From Spongilla lacustris (Eukaryota > Porifera > Demospongiae > Spongillida > Spongillidae), in NCBI GenBank assembly GCA_949361645.1, contig OX442416.1, forward strand, positions 10,359,869 to 10,423,868: a stretch of DNA of 64,000 bases, in the 5' to 3' direction. Of this stretch, positions 1-15,200 are shown piece after piece. Both the position numbers and the translations under genes were made by a program. A model generated the notes under the pieces. It saw nothing but the letters and a program-made list of their open reading frames with translations. It did not search any database and was not told the DNA's origin. How positions within the stretch are numbered: the stretch's first letter is position 1; each line of letters opens with the position of its first letter.

Positions 1-202
1 AAGGATGAGGTTAGTGTTCTGCTAGTGACATTGGTGATACTATCTCCATTAGGTGAGGTTGAATTTAAGAAACTGGAGTATAGCCACTGAAGGTTCCATG
101 GCTGTACTGGTGGTATGGCCTGCTCAACTAAGAAGCTGATAGTGACGTTCTGTCTCTCTACTGCAACCAAGGAACGGTTCACAGCAACAACCACTGGTGG
201 TA
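1..202 (-). CDS. Partial Ig-like exon H, cut by the left window edge
   Basis: After the acceptor GTTCCTACAG|TACCACC (AG at 203-204) the minus strand stays open to base 1 in the phase-1 frame that joins exon G. The 67 residues begin VPPVVVAVNRSLVAVERQ and include NLQWLYSS (the Ig core Trp) and NVTSRTLTS. This is the first two thirds of another Ig-like domain; its late Cys lies outside the window, and the strand-B Cys seems replaced (VTISFLV), so the domain may be non-canonical. Confidence 0.65.
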
Positions 203-3200
203 CTGTAGGAACATACAATCAATTTTAAACATAACCACTGGTTAATTACCTTGCACAAACAGTGTGAAGTTCTGAGTGACATTTGGCCCGACTCCATTTG
301 AAGCCCAACACATATACACTCCAGTGTCTCCTAGCTGGACATTAGTCACAGTGAGGGTAGCATTGACCTGCCACACATAACCTCCTGGTGCGCTGAAGGG
401 TGTGGGTGACCCTTGGAGTGCAACTGTCCTTCCTGATCCAATGGAGGGGTACCACTGGATCATGGGTGGAGGGATGCCAGTGGCAGTACACACAAATGTA
501 ACATTTGAGGTTTTATTTGCAACAAAGTTGTAAAGTGATGGTGGATAGGTGATCTGTGGTATGACTGCAGGTAGAATCATTAATAACAAAAATGTATGGA
601 GAATAGCATTTACCTTGGACAAATACATTGGCAGTGGCTGATATAGACCCCACCACATTGGTAGCTGTACAGGTGTAATTCCCAGCATCAGAGGGGTGGG
701 CTGGCTGTATGGTGAGGTTACTTGAAGTGTTTCTTGCAACAGAGGATGTTATGATGGAGATGTACTGTCCAGCAAATACTTGGGTGGAGATACCATTTGA
801 CCATGTCCTCCACCAGGTGATATTAGGTGTGGGTACTCCAGAGGCATCACATGTCAGACTGATGGGGTAGGACTGGAGGACCAGGGCCTGGGTCACAGGG
901 GGTGTGGTGATGGTGGGAAGTACTGGAATATAGGGAAGAGAAAACATGTTTTAACATCTAATGATATGCTAACAACCTTACATTGAACAACCAGTTGGAA
1001 GGTCTGGCTGAAATTTAACATGGCTGCCCCTTGATTAGAGGCCACACAGGTGTAGTTCCCTGAGTCTCCATCCACTGTACTATTAATGGTCAGACTTCTG
1101 GAGACTGTGGAGACAGTCTGCTGTCCAATCACTATGGAGCCAGTGATGGGGGCACTGATGTTGACCCTTGGGTCCACAGCAGAGCTGAGAGGTCCATAGA
1201 TGTAGTAGAAGGCGATGAGAGGAGGAGGAATACCAGAGGCTGTGCACTGAAATGTCACTGGATCAGATGCATTCACAGTGTAGATAATGCCAGCCACTGG
1301 TGAGGTAATGTTGGGGGGAACTGTTGGAGGAGAGATACGAAATGTACATTTGTATACAGAATGGAAGAACTTTTGAAGATGAGATAGGGAATGTATACAG
1401 ATGGAGGAACTGTTGGAGGTGAGATAGGGAATGTATACAGATGGAGGAACTGTTGGAGGAGTGATAGGGAATGTATACAGATGAAGGAACTGTTGGAGGT
1501 GAGATAGGGAATGTAGGAACTGTTGGAAATGAGATAGGGAATGTATACAGATGGAGGAACTGTTGGAGGAGTGATAGGGAATGTATACAGATGAAGGAAC
1601 TGTTGGAGGTGAGATAGGGAATGTAGGAACTGTTGGAAATGAGATAGGGAATGTATACAGATGGAGGAACTGTTGGAGGAGAGATAGGGAATGTATACAG
1701 ATGAAGAAACTGTTGGAGGTGAGATAGGGAATGTATACAGATGGAGGAACTGTTGGAAATGAGATAGGGTATGTATACAGACGGAGGAACTGTTGGAGGT
1801 GAGATAGGGAATGTATACAGATGGAGGAACTGTTGGAGGAGAGATAGGGAATGTATACATATGAAGGAACTGTTGGAGGTGAGATAGGGAATGCATACAA
1901 ATGGAGGAACTGTTAGAGATGAGATAGGGAATGTATTCAGAATGGAGGAACTGTTGGAGAATGTATACATTCTCCAACAGTTCCTACATTCTGAATACAT
2001 TCCCTATCTGTATGTTAAAACATGTCTTCTCTTCCCTATATCCCAGTACTTCCCACCATCACCACACCCCCTGTGACCCAGGCCCTGGTCCTCCAGGCCT
2101 ACCCCATCAGGAACTGTACATACAGTATTGAATAGGAAAAAGGTACACGATTTTAAGGTAAAGTTTAGGTACAGTGGTAGTAAACTAAGTTTAATGCAGA
2201 GAGTTGCTCTGTGTTATATAGCGATACTAAGCTACCTATAGTGACGTTGCTAAGGCCAGATGTAAACATACGGTTTTGCAGATGCATTCAATGAATGTGT
2301 GCATGAGTGCCCAATAGCATTGCAGGGCATCTTTTTACCCATAACACCCCCTATCCAATCAAATCATCCCAAACTATTCTCGATATGGTTACAGGTTTGT
2401 ATTGTATTTAAGCGAGGGCTCCATGGGGGCAGCACTCCAGTCATTGCTTTGACTGCGGCCAGTTGCTCACCCACCCTCCGCTCTTCCCCTCTCTCCATTA
2501 TGTCTTTCAATGTGTACATGTATATGCATTTTGATTAATTGTGGGCGACACCCTCCGAGCTTCTACCCTGGGACAGCCACTAAACCATGACCAGCGTCTT
2601 GGTTTGGGACACAGGCTGACTCAATGGTGACCAGCGTCACCCATTGGTCCCTGTAGGCCCAGTGGTACGAGGCACAGCTGCTACATGCCTCGCTGTGGCT
2701 GTCGCCTGCCCCCATTATGGGCCAAATGCAACCATGATTCTTAGCATGGGATAGGGGTACATTAACTCAGCCTGTATGAGCAATTAGACGGCATTAAGAA
2801 TTATACTTGGCTCAAATAGCAATACTGAGATTACGAATGGAAGCGCAAAGGTTAGAACATGGGGAAGGAGGAGGAGAGAGAGGAGGTGGGGAGGGGTGAT
2901 AATATGATAAGTCATGTTTGCTACTAAACACTATGTCACCATAATGGGTACACTAGCCAAGTACATGTAGAACATAATACGTACTGCCTACCTTGGACAG
3001 ACACATTAAAAATAGTCGATATAGACCCCACCACATTAGTAGCTGTACAGGTGTAATTCCCAGCATCAGAGGGTTGGGCTGACTGTATGGTGAGGTTACT
3101 TGAAGTGTTTCTTGCAACAGAGGATGTTATGATGGAGATGTACTGTCCAGCAAATACTTGGGTGGAGCTACCATTTGACCATGTCCTCCACCAGGTGATA

Positions 3201-6200
3201 TTAGGTGTGGGTACTCCAGAGGCATCACATGTCAGACTGATGGGGTAGGACTGGAGGACCAGGGCCTGGGTCAAAGGGGGTGTGGTGATGGTGGGAAGTA
3301 CTGGGATATAAGGAAGAGAAAACATGTTTTAACATCTAATGATATGCTAACAACCTTACATTGAACAACCAGTTGGAAGGTCTGGCTGAAATTTAACATG
3401 GCTGCCCCTTGATTAGAGGCCACACAGGTGTAGTTCCCTGAGTCTCCATCCACTGTACTATTAATGGTCAGACTTCCGGAGACTGTGGAGACAGTCTGCT
3501 GTCCAATCACTATGGAGCCAGTGATGGGGGCACTGATGTTGACCCTTGGGTCCACAGCAGAGCTGAGAGGTCCATAGATGTAGTAGAAGGCGATGAGAGG
3601 AGGAGGAATACCAGAGGCTGTGCACTGAAATGTCACTGGATCAGATGCATTCACAGTGTAGATAATGCCAGCCACTGGTGAGGTAATGTAGGGGGGAACT
3701 GTTGGAGGAGAGATACGAAATGTATACAGGCAGTACTGAGGTACAATGTAAGGAGGTGGGCAGTACTAAAGGGAGGAGAAGTAGGGGTACAAGGGGAAGG
3801 AGAAAAGGAAGGAGGCAGCCCCTGCAGGACTTCATAGCTCATTACCTTGCAGCTCTATGTTCACACTCTGCACACTTGATCCATTGGCGTTTGTGGCATT
3901 GCATGTGTAGGTTCCACTGTACAAGATGCTGGTAATCTGAAGAATGGAGGTTGTTGATCCTGGGGTGGTTGCACTGCAGTTGTTGGCTGAGGGTGATGTT
4001 GAGTTACTAATGATCAGATATTGAGTTGGTTGGCCATTTTGAGTCCAAGAGATAGCAGGAGGTGGTGATCCCACTGCAATGCATGTGATGCTGATGTTCG
4101 AGCCTTGAAGCACTAAACCTCCAGGAGAGATGTTGGTGATGTTTGCAGTTACTAAAGAAACAATATCATGGGCATTAATTAGACACAACGATGCCTAGAA
4201 ACTAATGTCCTTACCAAAAGGGGTCACTACCACCGTCACTATGACATCACTGTCGTTACCCAGTGATGCTGAGTATGGTCCATCGTCAGATGTAGATGGA
4301 GCAGTTCTAACAAGGGTCTGCCCAAAGTTGATAATATACTCAGTGGAATTTGAGGGGCATGCAGACCACAAGATGGAGCTGTACACCCCCTGTGCATACA
4401 CCTCAGCAACAACAGGTGCAGGAGGAGAGAGGTATACGAGTGGAGGAGAAACAGCAGTGAGACTGACTGGACCTGAAGATAACAATGACACCACAGGGGT
4501 AACATTGACACCACAAAGGTAACATTGAGGTAACATTGACACCACAGAGGTAACATTGACACCACAGAAGTAACTTTGACACCACAGAAGTAACAATGAC
4601 ACCACAGAGGTAACATTGACACCACAGAGGTAACATTGACATCACAAAGGTAACATTGACACCATAGAGGAAACATTGACACCACAGAGGAAACATTGAC
4701 ACCAAAGAAGTAACACTGACATCACAGAGGTAACATTGACATCACAAAGGTAACATTGACACCATAGAGGTAACATTGACACCACAGAGGTTACATTGAC
4801 ACCACAGAAGTAACATTGACACCACAGAGGTAACATTGACACCACAGAGGTAACAATGACACAACAGAGATAACATTGACACCATAGAGATAACAATGAC
4901 ACCACAGAGGTAATATTGCCAACACAGAGGTAACATTGACACCACAGAGGTAACATTGACACTACAGAAGTAACATTGACACCACAGAGGTAATATTGAC
5001 ACCATAGAGGTAACAATGACACCACAGAGGTAACATTGACACCACAGAGGTAACAATGACTAGAGCCAACAAACCTGTGTCAAGTCGTAATGGAATAGAA
5101 GCGAGTACCTCTGTGCTTGTAAAGAATACACACTGGTATATGCCGGCATCGGACTGAGTGAAGTTGGATATGCTAACATTACTATTGGTCTCTGGAAAGG
5201 AGGAATTAGACTGCACTGCAGTGATGATGACCGCACCACCATCACTGTTATTCAGCTGTCTTCCATCCTTAAACCAGGTTACATTTAGGTAAACATTCCA
5301 AGGAATATCCATATCGTACTCAGCAGAACAAGACAGGAGGTTAGAACTCCCCAGAGGAACAAAAGTCCTCCAATCAGTTTGGTCACCATCAAATGTGTCT
5401 AAATCAATTAACTCTCTGGTGACAAACAGTGTATCATTGTCGGCAGCTAAATGGAAATAAAATGGTATTAGGAGGTTAGTGCAGAAGCCAAGGAGACTTG
5501 CCAGTAAGAGTGATGTTGGACTGTATGGTGGTGCCCTGCAGTGCCGCCTCGCACACGTAGAGGCCAGCCGTTGACGGGGAGAACTCTCTGATGGTCAGCA
5601 AAGAAGACGTGAGGTTGGTTAGGCTTGTAACTGTGGTGGTGATGTGGATGAGGGGAGGGCTTTCGGGGTTGGCTCCATCCCTGGTCCAGGAGATGGAAGG
5701 CGATGCCGTAGCTCCTGTGGCAGAGCAGAACAAGAGGACCACAGACCCGTTTACCACAGCGCTGGAGCCGTCCTTAACATTATCAAGGTCCTGCGGTACG
5801 GTCTGAAAGATGGGCCCTGCAAGGTACGTAAGTTGTAAATGCACTAACTTTATAACTTTCTTTTCAAACGCATAGAAAAGAGCTTAGAAGAGGAGGTAGG
5901 CAGTACTAAGGGCAGGAAGTGGGCAGTACTAAGGGGGAGGAGGTGGGCAGTACTGAGGGGAGGAGGTGTGCAGACGTAAGGGGAGGAGGTGGGCAGTACT
6001 AAGGGGGAGGAGGTGGGCAGTACTGAGGGGAGGAGGTGGGCAGTACTAAGGGGGAGGAGGTGGGCAGTACTGAGGGGAGGAGGTGGGCAGTACTAAGGGG
6101 GAGGAGGTGGGCAGTACTGAGGGGAGGAGGTGGGCAGTACTGACGGGAGGAGAAGTAGGGGTACCAAGGGAAGGAGAAAGGGAAGGAGGCAGCCCCTGCA

Positions 6201-9200
6201 GGACTTCATAGCTCATTACCTTGCAGCTCTATGTTCACACTCTGCACACTTGATCCATTAGCGTTTGTGGCATTGCATGTGTAGGTTCCACTGTACAGGA
6301 TGCTGGTAATCTGAAGAATGGAGATTGTTGATCCTGGGGTGGTTGCACTGCAGTTGTTGGCTGAGGGTGATGTTGAGTTACTAATGATCAGATATTGAGT
6401 TGGTTGGCCATTTTGAGTCCAAGAGATAGCAGGAGGAGGTGATCCCACTGCAATGCACCTGACGCTGATGTTAGAGCCTTGAAGCACTAAACCTCCAGGA
6501 GAGATGTTGGTGATGTTTGCAGGTACTAAAGAAACAATATCATGTGCATTAATTAGACACAATGATGCCTATCAACTAATGTCCTTACCAAAAGGGGTCA
6601 CTACCACCGTCACGGTGACATTACTGTCGTTACCCAGTGATGATGAGTATGGTCCATAGTCAGATGTAGATGGAGCAGTTCTAACAAGGGTCTGCCCAAA
6701 GTTGATAATATACTCAGTGGAATTTGAGGGGCATGCAGACCACAAGATGGAGCTGTACTCCCCCTGTGCATACACCTCAGCAACAACAGGTGCAGGAGGA
6801 GAGAGGTATACGAGTGGAGCAGAAACAGCAGTGAGAGTGACTTGACCTGAAGATAACAATGACACCACAGAGGTAACATTGACACCACAGAGGTAACATT
6901 GACACTACAGATACAGAAGTAACTTTGACCCAAAAGAGGTAACAATGACACTACAGAGTTAACATTGACACCATAGAGAAAACATTGACACCATAGAGGT
7001 AACATTGACACTACAGAGGTAACAATTACACCACAGAGGTAACATTGACACCCGAGTGGTAACAATGACACCATAGAGATAACATTGACATCATAGAGGT
7101 AACACTGACACTACAGAGGTACATGTAACAATGACACCACAGAGGTAACATTGACACCATAGTGGTAACAATGACACCATAGAGGTAACATTGACACCAC
7201 AGAGGTAACAATGACACCACAGAAGTAACATTGACACCACAGAGGTAACATTGACACCGTAGAGGTAACAATGATACCACAGTGGTAACATTGACACCAC
7301 ATAGGTAACAATGACTAGAGCCAACAAACCTGTGTCCAGTCGTAATGGAATGGAAGCGAGTACCTCTGTGCTTGTAAAGAAAACACACTGGTATATGCCG
7401 GCATCGGACTGAGTGAAGTTGGATATGCTAACATCACTATTGGTCTCTGGAAAGGAGGAATTAGACTGCACTGTGGTGATGATGACCGCACCACCTTCAC
7501 TATTATTCAGCTGTCTTCCATCCTTAAACCAGGTTACATTTGGGTAAACATTGCAAGGAATATCCATATCGTACTCAGCAGAACAAGACAGGAGGTTAGA
7601 ACTCCCCAGAGGAACAAAAGTCCTCCAATCAGTTTGGTCACCATCAAATGTGTCTAAATCAATTAACTCTCTGGTGACAAACAGTGTATCATTGTCGGCA
7701 GCTAAAGGGAAATAAAATGGTATTAGGAGGTTAGTGCAGAAGCCGAGGAGACTTGCCAGTAAGAGTGATGTTGGACTGTATGGTGGTGCCCTGCAGTGCC
7801 GCCTCGCACACGTAGAGGCCAGCCGTTGACGGGGAGAACTCTCTGATGGTCAGCAAAGAAGACGTGAGATTGGTTAGGTTTGTAACTGTGGTGGTGATGT
7901 GGATGAGGGGAGGGCTTTCGGGGTCGGCACCATCCCTGGTCCAGGAGATGGAAGGCGGTGCCGTAGCTCCTGTGGCAGAGCAGAACAAGAGGACCACAGA
8001 CCCGTTTAACACCGCGCTGGAGCCGTCCTTAACGTTATCAAGGTCCTGCGGTACGGTCTGAAAGATGGGCCCTGCAAGGTACGTAAGTTGTAAATGCACT
8101 AACTTTATAACTTTCTTTTTTAAACACATAGAAAAGAGCTTAGGGGAGGAGGTAGGCAGTACTGAGGGGAAGAGATAGGCAGTACTAAGGGCAGGAGGTG
8201 GGTTGTACTGAGGGGAGGAGGTAGGCAGTACTTTGGGGATGAGGTGGGCAGTACTAAGAGGAGGAGGTAGGCAGTACATACATGTAGTGGAAGAAGTGGG
8301 TTGTACTAAGGGGGAGGAGATAGGCAGTACTGAGGTGAGGAGGTGGGCAGCACTGAGAAGAGGAGGTAGGCAGTACTAAGGGCAGGAGGTGGGTTGTACT
8401 AAGGGGGAGGAGGTGGGCAGTACTGAGGGGAGGAGGTGGGCAGTACTGAGAGGAGGAGAAGTAGGGGTACCAAGGGAAGGAGAAAGGGAAGGAGGCAGCC
8501 CCTGCAGGCCTTCATAGCTCATTACCTTGCAGCTCTATGTTCACACTCTGCACACTTGATCCATTAGCGTTTGTGGCATTGCATGTGTAGGTTCCACTGT
8601 ACAGGATGCTGGTAATCTGAAGAATGGAGATTGTTGATCCTGGGGTGGTTGCACTGCAGTTGTTGGCTGAGGGTGATGTTGAGTTACTAATGATCAGATA
8701 TTGAGTTGGTTGGCCATTTTGAGTCCAAGAGATAGCAGGAGGTGGTGATCCCACTGCAATGCACCTGACTCTGATGTTAGAGCCTTGAAGCACTAAACCT
8801 CCACGAGAGATGTTGGTGATGTTTGCAGGTACTAAAGAAACAATATCATGTGCATTAATTAGACACAATGATGCCTAGCAACTAATGTCCTTACCAAAAG
8901 GGGTCACTACCACAGTCACGGTGACATTACTGTCGTTACCCATTGATGCTGAGTATGGTCCATAGTCAGATGTAGATGGAGCAGTTCTAACAAGGGTCTG
9001 CCCAAAGTTGATAATATACTCAGTGGAATTTGAGGGGCATGCAGACCACAAGATGGAGCTGTACTCCCCCTGTGCATACACCTCAGTAACAACAGGTGCA
9101 GGAGGAGAGAGGTATACCAGTGGAGGAGAAACAGCAGTGAGACTGACTGGACCTGGAGATAACAATGACACCACAGGGGTAAAATTGACACCACATAGGT

Positions 9201-12200
9201 AACATTGACACCACAAAGGTAACATTGACACCACAGAGGTAACATTGACACCACAGAGGTAACATAGACACCACATAGGTAACATTGACTAGAGCCAACA
9301 AACCTGTGTCCAGTCGTAATGGAATGGAAGCGAGTACCTCTGTGCTTGTAAAGAATACACACTGGTATATGCCAGCATCGGACTGAGTGAAGTTGGATAT
9401 GCTAACATCACTATTAGTCTCTGGAAAGGAGGAATTAGACTGCACTGTGGTGATGATGACCGCACCACCATCACTGTTATTCAGCTGTCTTCCATCCTTA
9501 AACCAGGTTACATTTGGGTAAACATTGCAAGGAATATCCATATCGTACTCAGCAGAACAAGACAGGAGGTTAGAACTCCCCAGAGGAACAAAAGTCCTCC
9601 AGTCAGTTTGGTCACCATCAAATGTGTCTAAATCAATTAACTCTCTGGTGACAAACAGTGTATCATTGTCGGCAGCTAAAGGGAAATAAAATGGTATTAG
9701 GAGGTTAGTGCAGAAGCCAAGGAGACTTGCCAGTAAGAGTGATGTTGGACTGTATGGTGGTGCCCTGCAGTGCCGCCTCGCACACGTAGAGGCCAGCCGT
9801 TGACGGGGAGAACTCTCTGATGGTCAGCAAAGAAGACGTGAGGTTGGTTCGGTTTGTAACTGCGGTGGTGATGTGGATGAGGGGAGGGCTTTCGGGGTCG
9901 GCACCATCCCTGGTCCAGGAGATGGAAGGCGGTGCCGTAGCTCCTGTGGCAGAGCAGAACAAGAGGACCACAGACCCGTTTAACACCGCGCTGGAGCCGT
10001 CCTTAACGTTATCAAGGTCTTGCGGTACGGTCTGAAAGATGGGCCCTGCAAGGTACGTAAGTTGTAAATGCACCAACTTTATTACTTTCCTTTCAAACGC
10101 ATAGAAAAGAGGTTAGGGGAGGAGGTGGGCAGTACAAAGGGCAGGAGGTGCGCAGTACTAAGGGGGAAGAGATAGTCAGTACTGAGGGGGGGGGATGTGG
10201 GCAGTACTGAGGGGAGGAGGTGGGCAGTACTGAGGGGGAGGAGGTGGGCAGTACTGAGGGGAGGAGGTGGGCAGTACTGAGGGGGAGGAGGTGGGCAGTA
10301 CTGAGGGGAGGAGGTGGGCAGACGTATGGGGAGGAGGTGGGCAGTACTGAGGGGAGGAGGTGGGCAGTACTGAGGGGGAGGAGGTGGGCAGTACTGAGGG
10401 GAGGAGGTGGGCAGTACTAAGGGGAGGAGGTGGGCAGTACTGAGGGGGAGGAGGTGGGCAGTACTGAGGGGAGGAGGTGGGCAGACGTATGGGGAGGAGG
10501 TGGGCAGTACTGAGAGGGGAGGAGGTGGGCAGTACTAAGGGGAGGAGGTGGGCTGTACTGAGGCAGTGTTTCCCACTAAATCAGAATGCTTTTCAAACAG
10601 GGCGCTCATGAATAATTAATGATTACTTAGCGATTGCGGTACCGCCCACGTTCGCATTTGCCGATTCAACCAGTGGGCGGGAGGGGGGGGGGGGGGGCTG
10701 TGTGTGATTGCACTGATTCTTACAGTCCGTCACGCGCGTTCAATTCCTATCGTGATTTATGCGCCTGCGCGATACATGTAAATGTATGGCCACGCCCATT
10801 TTCCGGAAAATTCAAACAGGGCGGAGCGCCCTGATTTTGCTATGCTGTGGGAAACGCTGCTGAGGGGAGAAGGTGGGTAGTACTAAGGGGAGGAGGTGGG
10901 CAGTACTGAGGGGAGGAGAAGTAGGGGTACAAGAGGAAGGAGAAAGGGAAGGAGGCAGCCCCTGCAGGACTTCATAGCTCATTACCTTGCAGCTCTATGT
11001 TCACACTCTGCACACTTGATCCATTAGCGTTTGTGGCATTGCATGTGTAGGTTCCACTGTACAGGATGCTGGTAATCTGAAGAATGGAGATTGTTGATCC
11101 TGGGGTGGTTGCACTGCAGTTGTTGGCTGAGGGTGATGTTGAGTTACTAATGATCAGATATTGAGTTGGTTGGCCATTTTGAGTCCAAGAGATAGCAGGA
11201 GGTGGTGATCCCACTGCAATGCACCTGACGCTGATGTTAGAGCCTTGAAGCACTAAACCTCCACGAGAGATGTTGGTGATGTTTGCAGGTACTAAAGAAA
11301 CAATATCATGTGCATTAATTAGACACAATGATGCCTAGCAACTAATGTCCTTACCAAAAGGGGTCACTACCACAGTCACGGTGACATTACTGTCGTTACC
11401 CATTGATGCTGAGAATGGTCCATAGTCAGATGTAGATGGAGCAGTTCTAACAAGGGTCTGCCCAAAGTTGATAATATACTCAGTGGAATTTGAGGGGCAT
11501 GCAGACCACAAGATGGAGCTGTACTCCCCCTGTGCATACACCTCAGTAACAACAGGTGCAGGAGGAGAGAGGTATACGAGTGGAGGAGAAACAGCAGTGA
11601 GACTGACTGGACCTGGAGATAACAATGACACCACAGGGGTAAAATTGACACCACATAGGTAACATTGACACCACAAAGGTAACATTGACACCACAGAGGT
11701 AACAATGACACCACAGAGGTAACATAGACACCACATAGGTAACATTGACTAGAGCCAACAAACCTGTGTCCAGTCGTAATGGAATGGAAGCGAGTACCTC
11801 TGTGCTTGTAAAGAATACACACTGGTATATGCCAGCATCGGACTGAGTGAAGTTGGATATGCTAACATCACTATTGGTCTCTGGAAAGGAGGAATTAGAC
11901 TGCACTGTGGTGATGATGACCGCACCACCATCACTGTTATTCAGCTGTCTTCCATCCTTAAACCAGGTTACATTTGGGTAAACATTGCAAGGAATATCCA
12001 TATCGTACTCAGCAGAACAAGACAGGAGGTTAGAACTCCCCAGAGGAACAAAAGTCCTCCAGTCAGTTTGGTCACCATCAAATGTGTCTAAATCAATTAA
12101 CTCTCTGGTGACAAACAGTGTATCATTGTCGGCAGCTAAAGGGAAATAAAATGGTATTAGGAGGTTAGTGCAGAAGCCAAGGAGACTTGCCAGTAAGAGT

Positions 12201-15200
12201 GATGTTGGACTGTATGGTGGTGCCCTGCAGTGCCGCCTCGCACACGTAGAGGCCAGCCGTTGACGGGGAGAACTCTCTGATGGTCAGCAAAGAAGACGTG
12301 AGGTTGGTTCGGTTTGTAACTGCGGTGGTGATGTGGATGAGGGGAGGGCTTTCGGGGTCGGCACCATCCCTGGTCCAGGAGATGGAAGGCGGTGCCGTAG
12401 CTCCTGTGGCAGAGCAGAACAAGAGGACCACAGACCCGTTTACCACCGCGCTGGAGCCGTCCTTAACGTTATCAAGGTCTTGCGGTACGGTCTGAAAGAT
12501 GGGCCCTGCAAGGTACGTAAGTTGTAAATGCACCAACTTTATTACTTTCCTTTCAAACGCATAGAAAAGAGCTTAAGGGAGGAGGTGGGCAGTACTAAGG
12601 GCAGGAGGTGGGCAGTACTAAGGGGGAAGAGATAGTCAGTACTGAGGGGGGGGGATGTGGGCAGTACTGAGGGGAGGAGGTGGGCAGTACTGAGGGGGAG
12701 GAGGTGGGCAGTACTGAGGGGAGGAGGTGGGCAGTACTGAGGGGGAGGAGGTGGGCAGTACTGAGGGGAGGAGGTGGGCAGACGTATGGGGAGGAGGTGG
12801 GCAGTACTGAGGGGAGGAGGTGGGCAGTACTGAGGGGGAGGAGGTGGGCAGTACTGAGGGGAGGAGGTGGGCAGTACTAAGGGGAGGAGGTGGGCAGTAC
12901 TGAGGGGGAGGAGGTGGGCAGTACTGAGGGGAGGAGGTGGGCAGACGTATTGGGAGGAGGTGGGCAGTACTGAGAGGGGAGGAGGTGGGCAGTACGAAGG
13001 GGAGGAGGTGGGCTGTACTGAGGCAGTGTTTCCCAAAGAATCAGAATGCTTTTCAAACAGGGCGCTCATGAATAATTAATGATTACTTAGCGATTGCGGT
13101 ACCGCCCACGTTCGCATTTGCCGATTCAACCAGTGGGCGGGAGGGGGGGGGGGGGGCTGTGTGCTTTTGGCTGATTGCACTGATTCTTACAGTCTGTCAC
13201 GCGCGTTCAATTCCTATCGTGATTTATGCGCCTGCGCGATACATGTAAATGTATGGCCACGCCCATTTTCCGGAAATTCAAACAGGGCGGAACGCCCTGA
13301 TTTTGCTATGCTGTGGGAAACGCTGCTGAGGGGAGGAGGTGGGTAGTACTAAGGGGAGGAGGTGGGCAGTACTGAGGGGAAGAGAAGTAGGGGTACAAGA
13401 GGAAGGAGAAAGGGAAGGAGGCAGCCCCTGCAGGACTTCATAGCTCATTACCTTGCAGCTCTATGTTCACACTCTGCACACTTGATCCATTAGCGTTTGT
13501 GGCATTGCATGTGTAGGTTCCACTGTACAGGATGCTGGTAATCTGAAGAATGGAGATTGTTGATCCTGGGGTGGTTGCACTGCAGTTGTTGGCTGAGGGT
13601 GATGTTGAGTTACTAATGATCAGATATTGAGTTGGTTGGCCATTTTGAGTCCAAGAGATAGCAGGAGGTGGTGATCCCACTGCAATGCACCTGACGCTGA
13701 TGTTAGAGCCTTGAAGCACTAAACCTCCACGAGAGATGTTGGTGATGTTTGCAGGTACTAAAGAAACAATAACATGTGCATTAATTAGACACAATGATGC
13801 CTAGCAACTAATGTCCTTACCAAAAGGGGTCACTACCACAGTCACGGTGACATTACTGTCGTTACCCATTGATGCTGAGTATGGTCCATAGTCAGATGTA
13901 GATGGAGCAGTTCTAACAAGGGTCTGCCCAAAGTTGATAATATACTCAGTGGAATTTGAGGGGCATGCAGACCACAAGATGGAGCTGTACTCCCCCTGCG
14001 CATACACCTCAGTAACAACAGGTGCAGGAGGAGAGAGGTATACGAGTGGAGGAGAAACAGCAGTGAGACTGACTGGACCTGAAGATAACAATGACACCAC
14101 AGGGGTAACATTGACACCACATAGGTAACATTGACACCACAAATGTAACATTGACACCACAAGAGGTAACACAGGCACTACAGAGGTAACATTGACACCA
14201 CAGAGATAACATTGATACCACAGAGGTAAAACTGACACCACAGAGGTAATATTGACACCACAGAGATAACATTCACACCACAGAGGTAACATTGACACCA
14301 CAGAGGTAACAATGACGCCACAGAGGTAACATAGACACCACATAGGTAACATTGACTAGAGCCAACAAACCTGTGTCCAGTCGTAATGGAATGGAAGCGA
14401 GTACCTCTGTGCTTGTAAAGAACACACACTGGTATATGCCGGCATCGGACTGAGTGAAGTTGGATATGCTAACATCACTAATGGTCTCTGGAAAGGAGGA
14501 ATTAGACTGCACTGTTGTGATGATGACCGCACCACCATCACTGTTATTCAGCTGTCTTCCATCCTTAAACCATGTTACATTTGGGCAAACATTGCAAGGA
14601 ATATCCATATCGTACTCAGCAGAACAAGACAAGAGGTTAGAACTCCCCAGAGGAACAAAAGTCCTCCAGTCAGTTTGGTCACCATCAAATGTGTCTAAAT
14701 CAATTAACTCTCTGGTGACAAACAGTGTATCATTGTCGGCAGCTAAAGGGAAATAAAATGGTATTAGGATGTTAGTGCAGAAGCCAAGGAGCCTTGCCAG
14801 TAAGAGTGATGTTGGACTGTATAGTGGTGCCCTGCAGTGCCGCCTCGCACACGTAGAGGCCAGCCGTTGACGGAGAGAACTCTCTGATGGTCAGCAAAGA
14901 AAACGTGAGGTTGGTTAGGTTTGTAACTGCGGTGGTGATGTGAATGAGGGGAGGGCTTTCGGGGTCGGCACCATCCCTGGTCCAGGAGATGGAAGGCGGT
15001 GCCGTAGCTCCTGTGGCAGAGCAGAACAAGAGGACCGCAGACCCGTTTAACACCGCACTGGAGCCGTCCTTAACGTTATCAAGGTCTTGCGGTACGGTCT
15101 GAAAGATGGGCCCTGCAAGGTAAGTAACTTGTAAATGCACTAACTTAATTGTTTTCTTTTCAAACGCATAGAAAAGAGCTTAGGGGAGGAGGTTGGCAGT

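Noticed and set aside
4239..5056. VVSMLPLWCQCYLCG repeat frames in the Ig introns
   Set aside because: The 20-bp intronic minisatellite generates a 20-residue cycle on either strand; exon boundaries exclude it.
5591..5838. Plus-strand frames of 64-71 aa opposite each D exon
   Set aside because: Antisense shadows of the D exons; they recur in every cassette because the exons are copies.
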